Counted from the first letter of the stretch, positions 1 through 6,025 are shown. The stretch: DNA of 10,199 bases from Microcystis sp. T1-4 (GCF_000297435.1 NZ_CAIP01000181.1:1-10199), one strand, 5' to 3'. The notes: generated by a model not told the origin, from the letters alone. Numbers and translations are program-made.

Positions 1-301
1 TATATGTGAAAGACCCGGAATTGACATTAGCCATAGCGGGACCATTCATAGCATCGTATACGAAATAATAATGATCACCCATCCCCATCAGCGCAACATC
101 ATCCACCGCCTCGGCCCCAATGGTACCCGAGACGAACGTAACTTTTTTGTCCCCTTCAATAAGAGGAGTTCCGCTCGTCCAATCCGCCCAACTTAACATC
201 GCGGCACTGGCACTGGTAGCGGTAAGCACTGCGCCGGCGAGAACCCCAATGGCTAGAGAGCCAGAAGCAAAAGTTTTGGTTAATTTGTTGGTTGTCATCA
301 T
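1..301 (-). CDS. Secreted protein of unknown function, 5' part only (runs off left edge)
   Basis: The reverse strand is open from ATG ATG at 301-296 to the window edge, giving 100 residues. The N-terminus is a clear Sec signal peptide: basic n-region MMTTNKLTK, hydrophobic core about residues 11-28 (FASGSLAIGVLAG...), and a small-residue c-region ending ATSASAA, with likely cleavage after residue 33 or 34. The mature part starts MLSWADWTSG and continues with beta-rich, Gly/Asp-rich sequence (TFVSGTIGAEAVDDV, MGMGDHYYFVYDA). No catalytic motif is visible in the part present. Many cyanobacterial proteins with this kind of start end in a PEP-CTERM sorting signal, but the C-terminus lies outside the window, so that is only a suggestion. 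The first of the two ATGs is taken as start; no strong Shine-Dalgarno sequence precedes either. The shorter forward-strand reading frame overlapping it (120-365) is a shadow. Confidence 0.8.
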   Translation of the reverse strand, partial: MMTTNKLTKTFASGSLAIGVLAGAVLTATSASAAMLSWADWTSGTPLIEGDKKVTFVSGTIGAEAVDDVALMGMGDHYYFVYDAMNGPAMANVNSGSFTY

Positions 302-330
302 AACTGAATCATCCAGCGTTAATTGTGTGT

Positions 331-358
331 ACTATAGCCATAAAAAGAGGTTAAACAA
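331..358 (-). promoter_or_regulatory. Candidate sigma70-type promoter for the secreted-protein gene
   Basis: Read on the minus strand, TTGTTT (358-353) is followed after 16 bp by TATAGT (336-331), about 30 bp upstream of the ATG at 301. Position and spacing suit a sigma70 promoter; this rests on sequence match alone. Confidence 0.4.
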
Positions 359-438
359 TCGTTAAGCTTGCTGATACCCTTTTATTTGACCTAACACAAT
401 TATAGCGAAACTCTTCAACAAAAAACAAATGTTTTAGA

Positions 439-686
439 ACAGGGTGAGCGCATCTCAAATGCTATTGACCATTGGACTATTTTGTTATTTGCTTGCTGTG
501 TGGGCATTTCAAGTGATACCAGTCAATCAAAATAGTTAGTAATTCTTAATATTTGGTCGATTTTTGCTTAACAATTGAGATGGCAAATTCTCCTCAAATA
601 TTCCTGAATCCCCCTCTGGGTAAGCAACTCACATAAATCAAGTTCATTTTGTTAAGGATTGTTAAGATGCGCTTCGCTTACCCTGT
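439..686. mobile_element. Candidate MITE, 248 bp, with 8-bp target-site duplications
   Basis: The element is bounded by inverted ends. The left end reads ACAGGGTGAGCGCATCT (439-455). The right end, on the other strand, reads ACAGGGTAAGCG, then AAGCG, then CATCT (686-665). This is the same 17-bp end with one substitution and a 5-bp duplication of AAGCG. Immediately outside both ends stands the same octamer GTTTTAGA in direct orientation (431-438 and 687-694), as expected of a target-site duplication; 9 bp (GTTTTAGAA) is also possible. The interior is AT-rich and has no transposase frame, so it would be non-autonomous. The parent transposase family cannot be named from here; an 8-9 bp duplication excludes TA-targeting families such as IS630. 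Confidence 0.6.
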
Positions 687-846
687 GTTTTAGAAAATTA
701 TTTTTCGACAATACCTATATATTTTTGTCCAATTTACAGCAGTTCTCCCCGAATATAATTACCCAAAAGTTTATAAATATACCCAAGCTTTTTGGTGAAA
801 GTTGGACAAATAAACAGGCTCTACTTAAAAAAAATCTCTCAATTCG

Positions 847-875
847 TTACAAAACTTAATCAAGAGAGGTACAAT
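847..875 (+). promoter_or_regulatory. Candidate sigma70-type promoter upstream of a palindrome
   Basis: TTACAA (847-852), a 17-bp spacer and TACAAT (870-875) form a good match to a sigma70 promoter. The predicted start, near 882, lies just before the palindrome at 888-910. There is no gene for over 500 bp downstream, so the product would be a non-coding RNA or a very long leader for the gene at 1425. Sequence match only. Confidence 0.35.
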
Positions 876-887
876 ATATAAAACTTA

Positions 888-910
888 ACAGTTTTGACAG
901 TCAAAACTGT
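888..910. repeat. Perfect 23-bp palindrome (11-bp arms, 1-bp centre)
   Basis: Left arm ACAGTTTTGAC (888-898), centre A (899), right arm GTCAAAACTGT (900-910). As DNA it is a symmetric dimer site. As RNA it would form a 10-bp hairpin with a CAG loop. No T-run follows, so it is not a typical intrinsic terminator. It sits at about +7 to +29 of the candidate promoter at 847-875, which fits an operator. Confidence 0.75.
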
Positions 911-1280
911 AGTTCGATGGCAATCAACTCCCTAACGGGGAAAACGGGGGGAAGGCAATTCATCCCCACAGCAAGGTCTTTTTAGTCCCCTAAAAATGTC
1001 ACCCCAAAACCCCCGGACAAACTCAGGTTTTAGAAAGACCAAAAATCCCGTTTAATATCTCTATCTAAAGAGGTATGACTAATTTTCCTAAATCATCTAT
1101 AGTTGCTGGTGTAGGGCAATGGCAGTATAAAAGTGGACAACTGACTGTCTAAAGTTGGACGATTCTCTCTCGAGAAATTTCTTTAATTAAAACTGGGTTA
1201 AGTTAAGTAGTCGGACATAAATTCTGTTCTCTATCTTAAGAAATGTAAATTGCCGCAATTCTTACTGACTCCTGACTTGA

Positions 1281-1371
1281 AAGTGGCAAGTGGCAAGTGG
1301 CAAGTGGCAAGTGGGGAGAATACACAAAAGCTGTCTCCTGTCTCCTGTCTCGGAGTCTCCTGACTCCTGAC
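1281..1371. repeat. Heptamer tandem-repeat array upstream of the recombinase-like gene
   Basis: Four AAGTGGC units run without a break (1281-1308), followed by AAGTGGG. After a short spacer come TCTCCTG units (1334-1347) and, after a slip, ACTCCTG units up to about 1371. The 22 bp at 1326-1347 occur again exactly at 3484-3505, downstream of thiE; both copies are preceded by GTGGGGAGAA. This is the STRR type of cyanobacterial heptamer repeat. Confidence 0.85.
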
Positions 1372-1424
1372 TCCCAGCCCCACCAACAAACTTTTTCAGC
1401 AAACCCTACTTAAAAGCTTATTAT

Positions 1425-2036
1425 ATGAATACCCTCATCACTATTCGAGAAGCCTCGGATTTGCTCGGAGTTAGCATTAAAACCCTCCGGCGCTGGGAAC
1501 AACAGGGTAAAATTGCCTCAATTCGTACCCGCGGCGGTCATCGCCGATTTCGACCGGAAGATCTCTTACAATCTGGTCAGGCAACCCCATTGATTATTGG
1601 CTATGCTCGTGTTAATCGACCGGAACAAAAACCACAATTAGACACCCAAATAAAAGCGTTAGAATCCTTTTGTCGTCAGCAGGGTCAACCCTTTGAAATT
1701 CTCACCGATATCGGCAACGGAGTCAGCCACAATCACCCTAATTTTATGCGTCTAGTGGCGATGATTTGTCAGGGTGAGGTGAAATGTCTAGTTTTAACCC
1801 ATGCGGAAACTGTCAGTCGCTTTTGTCATGATTTTATTTTGGGTTTGTGCAGTCTCTTGAATGTCCAAGTCATTATCCTCAATCAACCCCATGAATCCAT
1901 TGCAGACGCGGATTTAGTCGAGGATATCCAATCCCTCGTCACCATCTGTTACAATAGTCTCTACCCAATACATGACCAGGCTCATCAGCAATTACTAGAA
2001 CACCTAGGGGCGCTTAAGAATATCCGTGTGGGTTAA
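1425..2036 (+). CDS. IS607-type serine recombinase/MerR-HTH protein, probably catalytically dead
   Basis: The 203-residue protein has the IS607 TnpA layout: a MerR/excisionase-like winged helix (about residues 5-48, with TIREASDLLGVSIKTLRRWE and the wing motif RTRGGHRRF at 34-42), then a serine-recombinase fold (about 57-175) starting IIGYARVNRPEQ. In active serine recombinases the motif is YARVS, the serine attacking DNA. Here that position is Asn64. By motif alignment the usual Asp-Arg pair in the next block (HxDRLxRF in relatives) is Glu128-Thr129 in THAETVSRF; Arg62 and Arg132 remain. The DNA-binding half is well kept while the active site is not, so a domesticated regulator is more likely than a transposase. 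The reading frame is intact and of full family length. No tnpB partner is present. The ATG start precedes the HTH directly; no clear Shine-Dalgarno sequence is seen. Confidence 0.8.
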   Translation: MNTLITIREASDLLGVSIKTLRRWEQQGKIASIRTRGGHRRFRPEDLLQSGQATPLIIGYARVNRPEQKPQLDTQIKALESFCRQQGQPFEILTDIGNGVSHNHPNFMRLVAMICQGEVKCLVLTHAETVSRFCHDFILGLCSLLNVQVIILNQPHESIADADLVEDIQSLVTICYNSLYPIHDQAHQQLLEHLGALKNIRVG

Positions 2037-2160
2037 AATTACCCTTGCCGTGGGTTTCTCATCCCTCTTTTTAGTTGTCTGATGCCGCCTCTACTGTTCC
2101 CCGAACACTGGCCAAAAATAGTAATATTTTAGATGATAAAGAGAATATGAGCCCCCCTTG

Positions 2161-2180
2161 CCCCCCTTAAAAAAGGGGGG
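2161..2180. repeat. C/G-run hairpin in the intergenic region before thiE
   Basis: CCCCCCTT (2161-2168), loop AAAA, AAGGGGGG (2173-2180): an 8-bp perfect stem. It is preceded by another GCCCCCCTT copy (2151-2159). It resembles the larger C7/G7 palindrome at 10118-10137, so it is likely part of a dispersed repeat family. No T-run on either side suggests a terminator. The rest of 2037-2264 has no supported gene. Confidence 0.6.
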
Positions 2181-2239
2181 AAAACCAGGAAAGTTCCGTT
2201 TTCCAAGCTGGATTGAGGGGGATCAAATTGGCTGACGGC

Positions 2240-2245
2240 TATAAT
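2240..2245 (+). promoter_or_regulatory. Candidate -10 element of thiE
   Basis: A consensus TATAAT lies 19 bp before the thiE ATG. No -35 element sits at the standard distance (TTGAGG at 2213-2218 is 21 bp away). If used, the mRNA leader would be only about 13 nt, which fits the absence of a Shine-Dalgarno sequence and leaves no room for a riboswitch. Confidence 0.3.
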
Positions 2246-2264
2246 CACTCCCCATTGACGGCAA

Positions 2265-3281
2265 ATGAAACTAGAAACCACGGCGATTAAACGGATTCTC
2301 GATGCTAACCTTGACCGCGCCAGAGAAGGACTGCGAATTATCGAAGAATGGTGTCGTTTTGGCTTAGATAATCCCGATTTAGCCCAAGAATGTAAAGAAA
2401 TGCGCCATCAATTAGCTAGTTGGCACTCGATCGATCTTAAACTACATCGGGACACGGCCGGCGATATCGGCAGGGATTTAAGCCATCCCAGGGAAGAAAT
2501 CCGGGAGACTGTCGAGGGACTGCTGCAGGCAAATCTGGCTCGCGTGCAGGAGGCCTTAAGGGTTTTAGAAGAATACGGTAAAATCTATGATCTGGAGCTA
2601 GGGATAGCCTGTAAACAGCTGCGCTATCGGGTTTATCAGCTAGAGAGTAAACTATTAATCTCTCCACCTCTGGAAAAACTGAAAGCCTCTCCTCTCTATC
2701 TAGTCACTTCTCCTGCCGAAAATCTCTTAGAAATCGTCGAATTAGCCCTAAAAGGGGGGTTAAAATTGGTGCAGTACCGCCATAAAACCGCCGCTGATAC
2801 CATTCGTTTAGAAGAAGCTGCTAAACTCTGTGAGTTATGCCACCGTTACGATGCTTTGTTTATTATGAACGATCGCGTCGATATTGCTCAGGCCATTCAT
2901 GCCGATGGTGTTCATCTCGGCCAACAGGATGTACCGGTTTCCCTAGCGCGGCAATTTCTCGGCCCAACGGCAATTATCGGCAGGTCGACCACTAATCCCC
3001 AAGAGATGGCCAAAGCAATCCAAGAAAAGGCCGATTATGTGGGAGTCGGTCCTGTTTATGCCACCCCCACCAAAGCCGGAAAAACCCCGGCAGGATTGGA
3101 ATATGTCCGTTATGCGCGGGAAAATTGCCCTTTACCCTGGTTTGCGATCGGTGGTATTGATAGTAGTAACATTAAAGAGGTTTTAGAGGCAGGAGCGCAA
3201 CAGGTAGCTGTAGTCCGGGCCATCATGGAAGCGCAGCACCCCGATGTGGTGACACAAGAATTATTAACCCAATTAAAGTAG
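2265..3281 (+). CDS. thiE: Thiamine-phosphate synthase with N-terminal ThiD2-type domain
   Basis: It joins HMP pyrophosphate and the thiazole phosphate to make thiamine phosphate in the cytoplasm. The C-terminal ThiE barrel (about residues 141-338) shows the family motifs: LVQYRHK (168-174), MNDRVDIA (201-208) for pyrophosphate/Mg binding, VHLGQQD (216-222), IGRSTTNPQE (238-247), VGVGPVYATPTK (259-270) and AIGGID (294-299). Ahead of it lies a helical domain of about 130 residues found in cyanobacterial ThiE proteins (ThiD2-like; by published proposal linked to a missing HMP-phosphate kinase, which I cannot test). That domain is itself an internal duplication (residues 14-50 and 89-125). At 338 residues it is far longer than E. 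coli ThiE (about 210) because of this domain. No Shine-Dalgarno sequence is evident. The stop TAG touches the first unit of a heptamer array, and thiS follows after it. Confidence 0.93.
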   Translation: MKLETTAIKRILDANLDRAREGLRIIEEWCRFGLDNPDLAQECKEMRHQLASWHSIDLKLHRDTAGDIGRDLSHPREEIRETVEGLLQANLARVQEALRVLEEYGKIYDLELGIACKQLRYRVYQLESKLLISPPLEKLKASPLYLVTSPAENLLEIVELALKGGLKLVQYRHKTAADTIRLEEAAKLCELCHRYDALFIMNDRVDIAQAIHADGVHLGQQDVPVSLARQFLGPTAIIGRSTTNPQEMAKAIQEKADYVGVGPVYATPTKAGKTPAGLEYVRYARENCPLPWFAIGGIDSSNIKEVLEAGAQQVAVVRAIMEAQHPDVVTQELLTQLK

Positions 3282-3505
3282 GGTGTGGGGTGTGGGAATT
3301 ATGAATTATGAATTATGAAGTGGGGTGTGGGGTGTGGGGAGGGGGAATTATGAATTATGAATTATGAAGTGGGGTGTAGGGTGTGGGGAGGGGGAATTAT
3401 GAATTATGAATTATGAATTATGAAGTGGGGTGTAGGGTGTAGGGTGTAGGGTGTAGGGTGTGGGGTGTGGGGTGTGGGGAGAAAAAAGCTGTCTCCTGTC
3501 TCCTG
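3282..3505. repeat. Array of 32 consecutive heptamers between thiE and thiS
   Basis: From the base after the thiE stop to 3505 the DNA divides exactly into 32 seven-base units with no slip. The words are GGTGTGG or GGTGTAG, GAATTAT, GAAGTGG, GGAGGGG, and at the end GGAGAAA, AAAGCTG, TCTCCTG, TCTCCTG. A 49-bp higher-order unit (GAATTAT x3, GAAGTGG, two GGTGTRG, GGAGGGG) occurs twice (3296-3344 and 3345-3393). A third, expanded copy follows (four GAATTAT, and seven GGTGTRG). The last 22 bp also occur at 1326-1347. Confidence 0.95.
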
Positions 3506-3542
3506 AATACTCCGATTAATTCATTTGTTCGTATCCAAATCC

Positions 3543-3752
3543 ATGTCAGAAATAACCTTGCAAATTAACGGCAAAACTCAAACCTGTTTACCCGCAACTA
3601 AACTACCGCAAATGTTAGAAAATTTGGGCATGAATCCTCGGTTAGTGGCAGTGGAATATAACGGGGAAATCCTCCATCGTCAGTATTGGGAAAACACGGA
3701 AATCAAGGAGGGGGATAAATTAGAAATTGTTACTATTGTCGGGGGGGGATAA
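3543..3752 (+). CDS. thiS: Sulfur carrier protein ThiS
   Basis: This small ubiquitin-like protein carries sulfur as a C-terminal thiocarboxylate for thiazole ring formation by ThiG. The 69-residue product from ATG 3543 (MSEITLQINGKTQ...) has the beta-grasp pattern, and the features NPRLVAVEYNGEIL and EGDKLEIVTIVGGG. The C-terminal diglycine needed for adenylation by ThiF is present (it ends GGG). An in-frame TTG at 3525 would add six residues that the family does not have and has no better ribosome site, so the ATG is preferred. thiE is upstream, across the heptamer array; anmK follows after 33 bp. ThiG, ThiF and the sulfur donor are not in the window. Confidence 0.93.
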   Translation: MSEITLQINGKTQTCLPATKLPQMLENLGMNPRLVAVEYNGEILHRQYWENTEIKEGDKLEIVTIVGGG

Positions 3753-3773
3753 AATAATCAACAATCGACACTT

Positions 3774-3779
3774 GAGGGA
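3774..3779 (+). promoter_or_regulatory. Shine-Dalgarno site supporting the TTG start of anmK
   Basis: GAGGGA lies 6 nt before TTG at 3786. The next in-frame ATG (3804) falls inside the nucleotide-binding motif LMSGTSVDG, so it cannot be the start. TTG is therefore the probable start codon. Confidence 0.65.
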
Positions 3780-3785
3780 AAAAAC

Positions 3786-4922
3786 TTGTTAGTTATCGGT
3801 TTAATGAGTGGCACATCGGTGGATGGTATCGATACCGCTTTAGTGGAGATTAGCGGTACAGTGGAATCTCCACAGGTGCAGTTCTTAGCAGGGGAAACCT
3901 ACCCCTATTCCCCCCGATTACGAGAGACAATTTTACAAGTCTGTGGGGGAGAAAAGCTATCTATTGAAGCTTTAGCCAGCTTAGATGATGATATAGCCGC
4001 AGAATTCGCCCAAGCCGCTTTAAATATCCAAAAAGAAGCCCCAAAAGCCCAATTAATCGGCAGTCACGGTCAAACCGTTTTTCATCGACCCCCCGAAAAC
4101 GATCGCCTCGGTTACACGGTACAATTAGGACGGGGAGCAGCGATCGCAAAAATCACCAGTATTCCCACCATTAGTAATTTTCGCGCTGCCGATATCGCCC
4201 AAGCTGGTCACGGTGCGCCCCTAGTGCCGAAAATTGACGCTTATCTGCTTTCTCACCCCACCAAAACCCGCTGCGTCCAAAATATCGGCGGTATTGCCAA
4301 TTTAACCTATCTACCCCCCCGACAAAGGGAAAATTGGCAGCAAAAAATTTTCGGTTGGGATACTGGCCCCGGCAATGTCCTTATCGATTTGGCCGTACAA
4401 TTTTTGAGCCAAGGCCAACAAACCTACGACCATAACGGTCAATGGTCGGCCCAGGGTCAACCCTGCTCCGAATTAGTTCATAAATGGCTACAGGAGCCTT
4501 ATTTTCAACAATATCCCCCTAAATCCACCGGCAGAGAGTTATTTAGCCCCGCCTATCTAGCCCAATTGCACCGGGATGCCCAAGCTTATTGCCTCAGTCA
4601 TGCCGACTGGTTGGCCAGTTTAACCGATTTAACCGCCATTTCGATCGCTCACAGCTATCAAACCTTTTTGCCGGAAATGCCCGCGGAAGTGCTGCTCTGC
4701 GGTGGTGGCGCTCGTAATGCCTACCTGCGCCAACGACTCTTAGCACATTTGGGGTCAAATGTCAAGCTTTTGACCACTGATGAGGTAGGATTAAATAGCG
4801 ATTTTAAAGAAGCGATCGCTTTTGCCCTCTTGGCCTATTGGCGCTGGCACGATTTCCCCGGTAATTTACCGCAAGTCACGGGGGCAAAAGCAGCGGTTTT
4901 ATTAGGAGAAATTTATCTATGA
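3786..4922 (+). CDS. anmK: Anhydro-N-acetylmuramic acid kinase
   Basis: It phosphorylates 1,6-anhydro-MurNAc, opening the anhydro ring, to give MurNAc-6-phosphate in cell-wall recycling. The 378-residue protein has the ASKHA-fold motifs of AnmK in order: IGLMSGTSVDGID (4-16, phosphate loop), IGSHGQTVFHRP (91-102), GHGAPLVPKIDAYLL (141-155), QNIGGIANLTYLP (165-177), WDTGPGN (191-197, Asp192 in the place of the catalytic base), STGRELF (247-253), LLCGGGARNAYLRQRL (303-318) and GLNSDFKEAIAFALLAY (335-351). Length and motif order are normal, with no sign of decay. It starts with TTG. It follows thiS by 33 bp and overlaps the next gene by 4 bp. MurQ, the usual next enzyme, is not in the window. 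Confidence 0.95.
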   Translation: MLVIGLMSGTSVDGIDTALVEISGTVESPQVQFLAGETYPYSPRLRETILQVCGGEKLSIEALASLDDDIAAEFAQAALNIQKEAPKAQLIGSHGQTVFHRPPENDRLGYTVQLGRGAAIAKITSIPTISNFRAADIAQAGHGAPLVPKIDAYLLSHPTKTRCVQNIGGIANLTYLPPRQRENWQQKIFGWDTGPGNVLIDLAVQFLSQGQQTYDHNGQWSAQGQPCSELVHKWLQEPYFQQYPPKSTGRELFSPAYLAQLHRDAQAYCLSHADWLASLTDLTAISIAHSYQTFLPEMPAEVLLCGGGARNAYLRQRLLAHLGSNVKLLTTDEVGLNSDFKEAIAFALLAYWRWHDFPGNLPQVTGAKAAVLLGEIYL

Positions 4923-5689
4923 GCAGCATATATGAAATATTTTCAACAATTCAACGCCAAAGGGTCAGCGATGGGCAAATAGTGCCAATTTTAAGCGATT
5001 GTACTGATTACAAACGTCTTTTAATTCTTGTTTGGCCGCAATTGGGAGATTTTGACAGTCTCGAATACGCTTGGTGGTTAGAAAAAGAGGCAGCCCTTTG
5101 GCAAAATGCCGGGATATCCATTCGTGCCATCGGTATCGGCGATCGCAATTCGGGCTTAAAATTCTCTGAATATACGAAATTTCGGCAAGATTGGCTTTTT
5201 GTTGACCCCAAAGCTGAATTACATAATTTATTAGGACTGTATCGCGGTTTATCGTTAAAATTACCCAGATTTTCTCCTGGGCAAAATGCCTGGTTAAATC
5301 TAATTTTGATGTGTGCGGGTCTGGGTAGTCCGGGGACTCTGGCCGAAGTGCTGCGGGGTTATCTTGGCGATCGCAAAGCTCCCCAATTAATTGCCGAGGA
5401 GGAAACAATGCAAGCGCGGCCTTTACCACCTTTCCGGGGTTCCCTATTCAATCTTGCCGGGGGTGAAGGTTTTCAGCGACCTTTTGAATTAGCCACCCTG
5501 AGACTCCGTAATATGGGTCAAGTTTTGGGCAATTGGTCAACATATATCCCCGATAGTAGTTATCTCACCCAACGAGGAGGGACTTTTTTATTTGATAGTC
5601 AAGGAAATTTACTCTATGAGCATCGCGATCGAGCTATTTTGGGCTTTGCTGAGAATATGAGTTATCCCCTCGCTTTTTTGCGGGATTAA
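4919..5689 (+). CDS. Peroxiredoxin-like (AhpC/TSA_2-type) protein lacking the usual active-site Cys
   Basis: The 256-residue protein resembles the thioredoxin-fold AhpC/TSA_2 (PRXL2-like) family. The first strand and active-site loop region is LLILVWPQLGDFDSLEYAWWLEKEA (34-58, in family members usually containing a Cys or CxxC). Next come SIRAIGIGD (67-75), KFRQDWLFVDPKAELHNLLGL (87-107), and a typical C-terminal strand pair, GGTFLFDSQGNLLYEHRD (220-237). There are only two cysteines, Cys28 and Cys132, neither in the active-site loop, so ordinary peroxidase chemistry is doubtful. Its ATG overlaps the anmK stop (ATGA), with AGGAGA 9 nt before it inside anmK, implying translational coupling. 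A 154-residue frame on the opposite strand is a shadow. No cellular function is claimed. Confidence 0.75.
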   Translation: MSSIYEIFSTIQRQRVSDGQIVPILSDCTDYKRLLILVWPQLGDFDSLEYAWWLEKEAALWQNAGISIRAIGIGDRNSGLKFSEYTKFRQDWLFVDPKAELHNLLGLYRGLSLKLPRFSPGQNAWLNLILMCAGLGSPGTLAEVLRGYLGDRKAPQLIAEEETMQARPLPPFRGSLFNLAGGEGFQRPFELATLRLRNMGQVLGNWSTYIPDSSYLTQRGGTFLFDSQGNLLYEHRDRAILGFAENMSYPLAFLRD

Positions 5690-5721
5690 GCTTTTTTCTT
5701 CTGCATCTCACCCACTCCCAA

Positions 5722-5742
5722 CTTTTGCCTTTTACCTTTTCT
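5722..5742. repeat. Short heptamer remnant
   Basis: CTTTTGC, CTTTTAC and CTTTTCT follow one another about 30 bp past the stop of the peroxiredoxin-like gene. It is a three-unit, diverged member of the 7-bp repeat type seen elsewhere in the window. Confidence 0.5.
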
Positions 5743-5902
5743 AGCTGATAGCTAAAAAAATTTAATGTTATCCGACTACTTAATTACCTAAAGATTGATG
5801 AAATTATTTGACGATTGATCCACAACTATCGGGGGTTATTTACCCAAGAGATAAGTAAATATTATTTTAAGTTTATTTAAAGATGTCATTACTAATGCTA
5901 AG
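5743..5902. other. AT-rich spacer before the ferredoxin promoter
   Basis: No gene is seen. It contains an inverted pair TATTTAC (5837-5843) with GTAAATA (5855-5861). It also holds the word TCCGACTACTTAA (about 5769-5781), which occurs in inverted orientation near 1202-1214. Neither has a clear role. Confidence 0.4.
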
Positions 5903-5930
5903 TTGAGCCTGGTGAATTTTCCCGTAGTAT
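5903..5930 (+). promoter_or_regulatory. Candidate promoter of the ferredoxin gene
   Basis: TTGAGC (5903-5908), a 16-bp spacer and TAGTAT (5925-5930). Transcription would start near 5937, giving a leader of about 90 nt that begins at the hairpin-forming segment 5939-5969. Sequence match only. Confidence 0.4.
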
Positions 5931-5938
5931 CAAAAAGG

Positions 5939-5969
5939 AAACTGATTCGACCCGTTCAGTTTAAACGGG
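5939..5969 (+). promoter_or_regulatory. Two overlapping hairpins in the petF leader
   Basis: AAACTG (5939-5944) pairs with CAGTTT (5957-5962), and CCCGTT (5951-5956) pairs with AACGGG (5964-5969). Each stem uses the loop of the other, so they are either mutually exclusive or partly pseudoknotted. Full coexistence is unlikely with a 1-nt connecting loop. They would lie at the very 5' end of the mRNA if the promoter at 5903-5930 is correct, and could set mRNA stability or respond to a signal. Confidence 0.4.
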
Positions 5970-6025
5970 GAGAAAAGGCATTTTGAGACTGCCGTTTTCA
6001 CTAGATTAATTAAGAGGAAAAACCT

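Larger units (their letters stand above)
695..1280. other. AT-rich intergenic stretch without a supported gene
   Basis: No reading frame here has coding character on either strand. It holds a promoter-like pair (847-875), a 23-bp palindrome (888-910), and a longer-range inverted pair GGTCTTTTTA (975-984) with TAGAAAGACC (1031-1040, 9 of 10 paired). The words AAAGTTGGAC (two copies, near 797 and 1152) and AAAGTGGAC (near 1129) recur. It could contain a non-coding RNA or a decayed insertion, but nothing identifies one. Confidence 0.5.

Noticed and set aside
459..539. 26-residue hydrophobic peptide MLLTIGLFCYLLAVWAF..., like a small photosynthetic membrane subunit
   Set aside because: It does not match known small subunits such as PetN or PsaM by eye, has no ribosome site, and lies within the candidate MITE.
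659..859. 66-residue forward frame in the left intergenic region
   Set aside because: Composition looks like translated AT-rich spacer; it overlaps the right end of the candidate MITE and has no recognisable motif or ribosome site.
1425..2036. Active IS607 insertion sequence
   Set aside because: The nucleophilic serine and the Asp-Arg pair are replaced, tnpB is absent and no element ends are recognised.
2037..2264. Possible TPP riboswitch before thiE
   Set aside because: No CTGAGA / ACCTGAT-type THI-box sequences are present, and the candidate -10 box leaves only about 13 nt of leader.
3282..3505. CRISPR array
   Set aside because: The repeats are contiguous 7-mers without unique spacers of constant length, and no cas genes are present.
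3525..3542. Upstream TTG start for thiS adding six residues
   Set aside because: The added residues do not belong to the ThiS fold and no ribosome site favours TTG; the ATG at 3543 gives a normal-length protein.
4965..5429. 154-residue reverse frame inside the peroxiredoxin-like gene
   Set aside because: It is antisense to a gene with clear family motifs and good coupling signals; no motif of its own.
5742..5762. Intrinsic terminator after the peroxiredoxin-like gene (TAGCT, GAT, AGCTA followed by A-run)
   Set aside because: The stem is only 5 bp and is followed by A, not T, on the coding strand.
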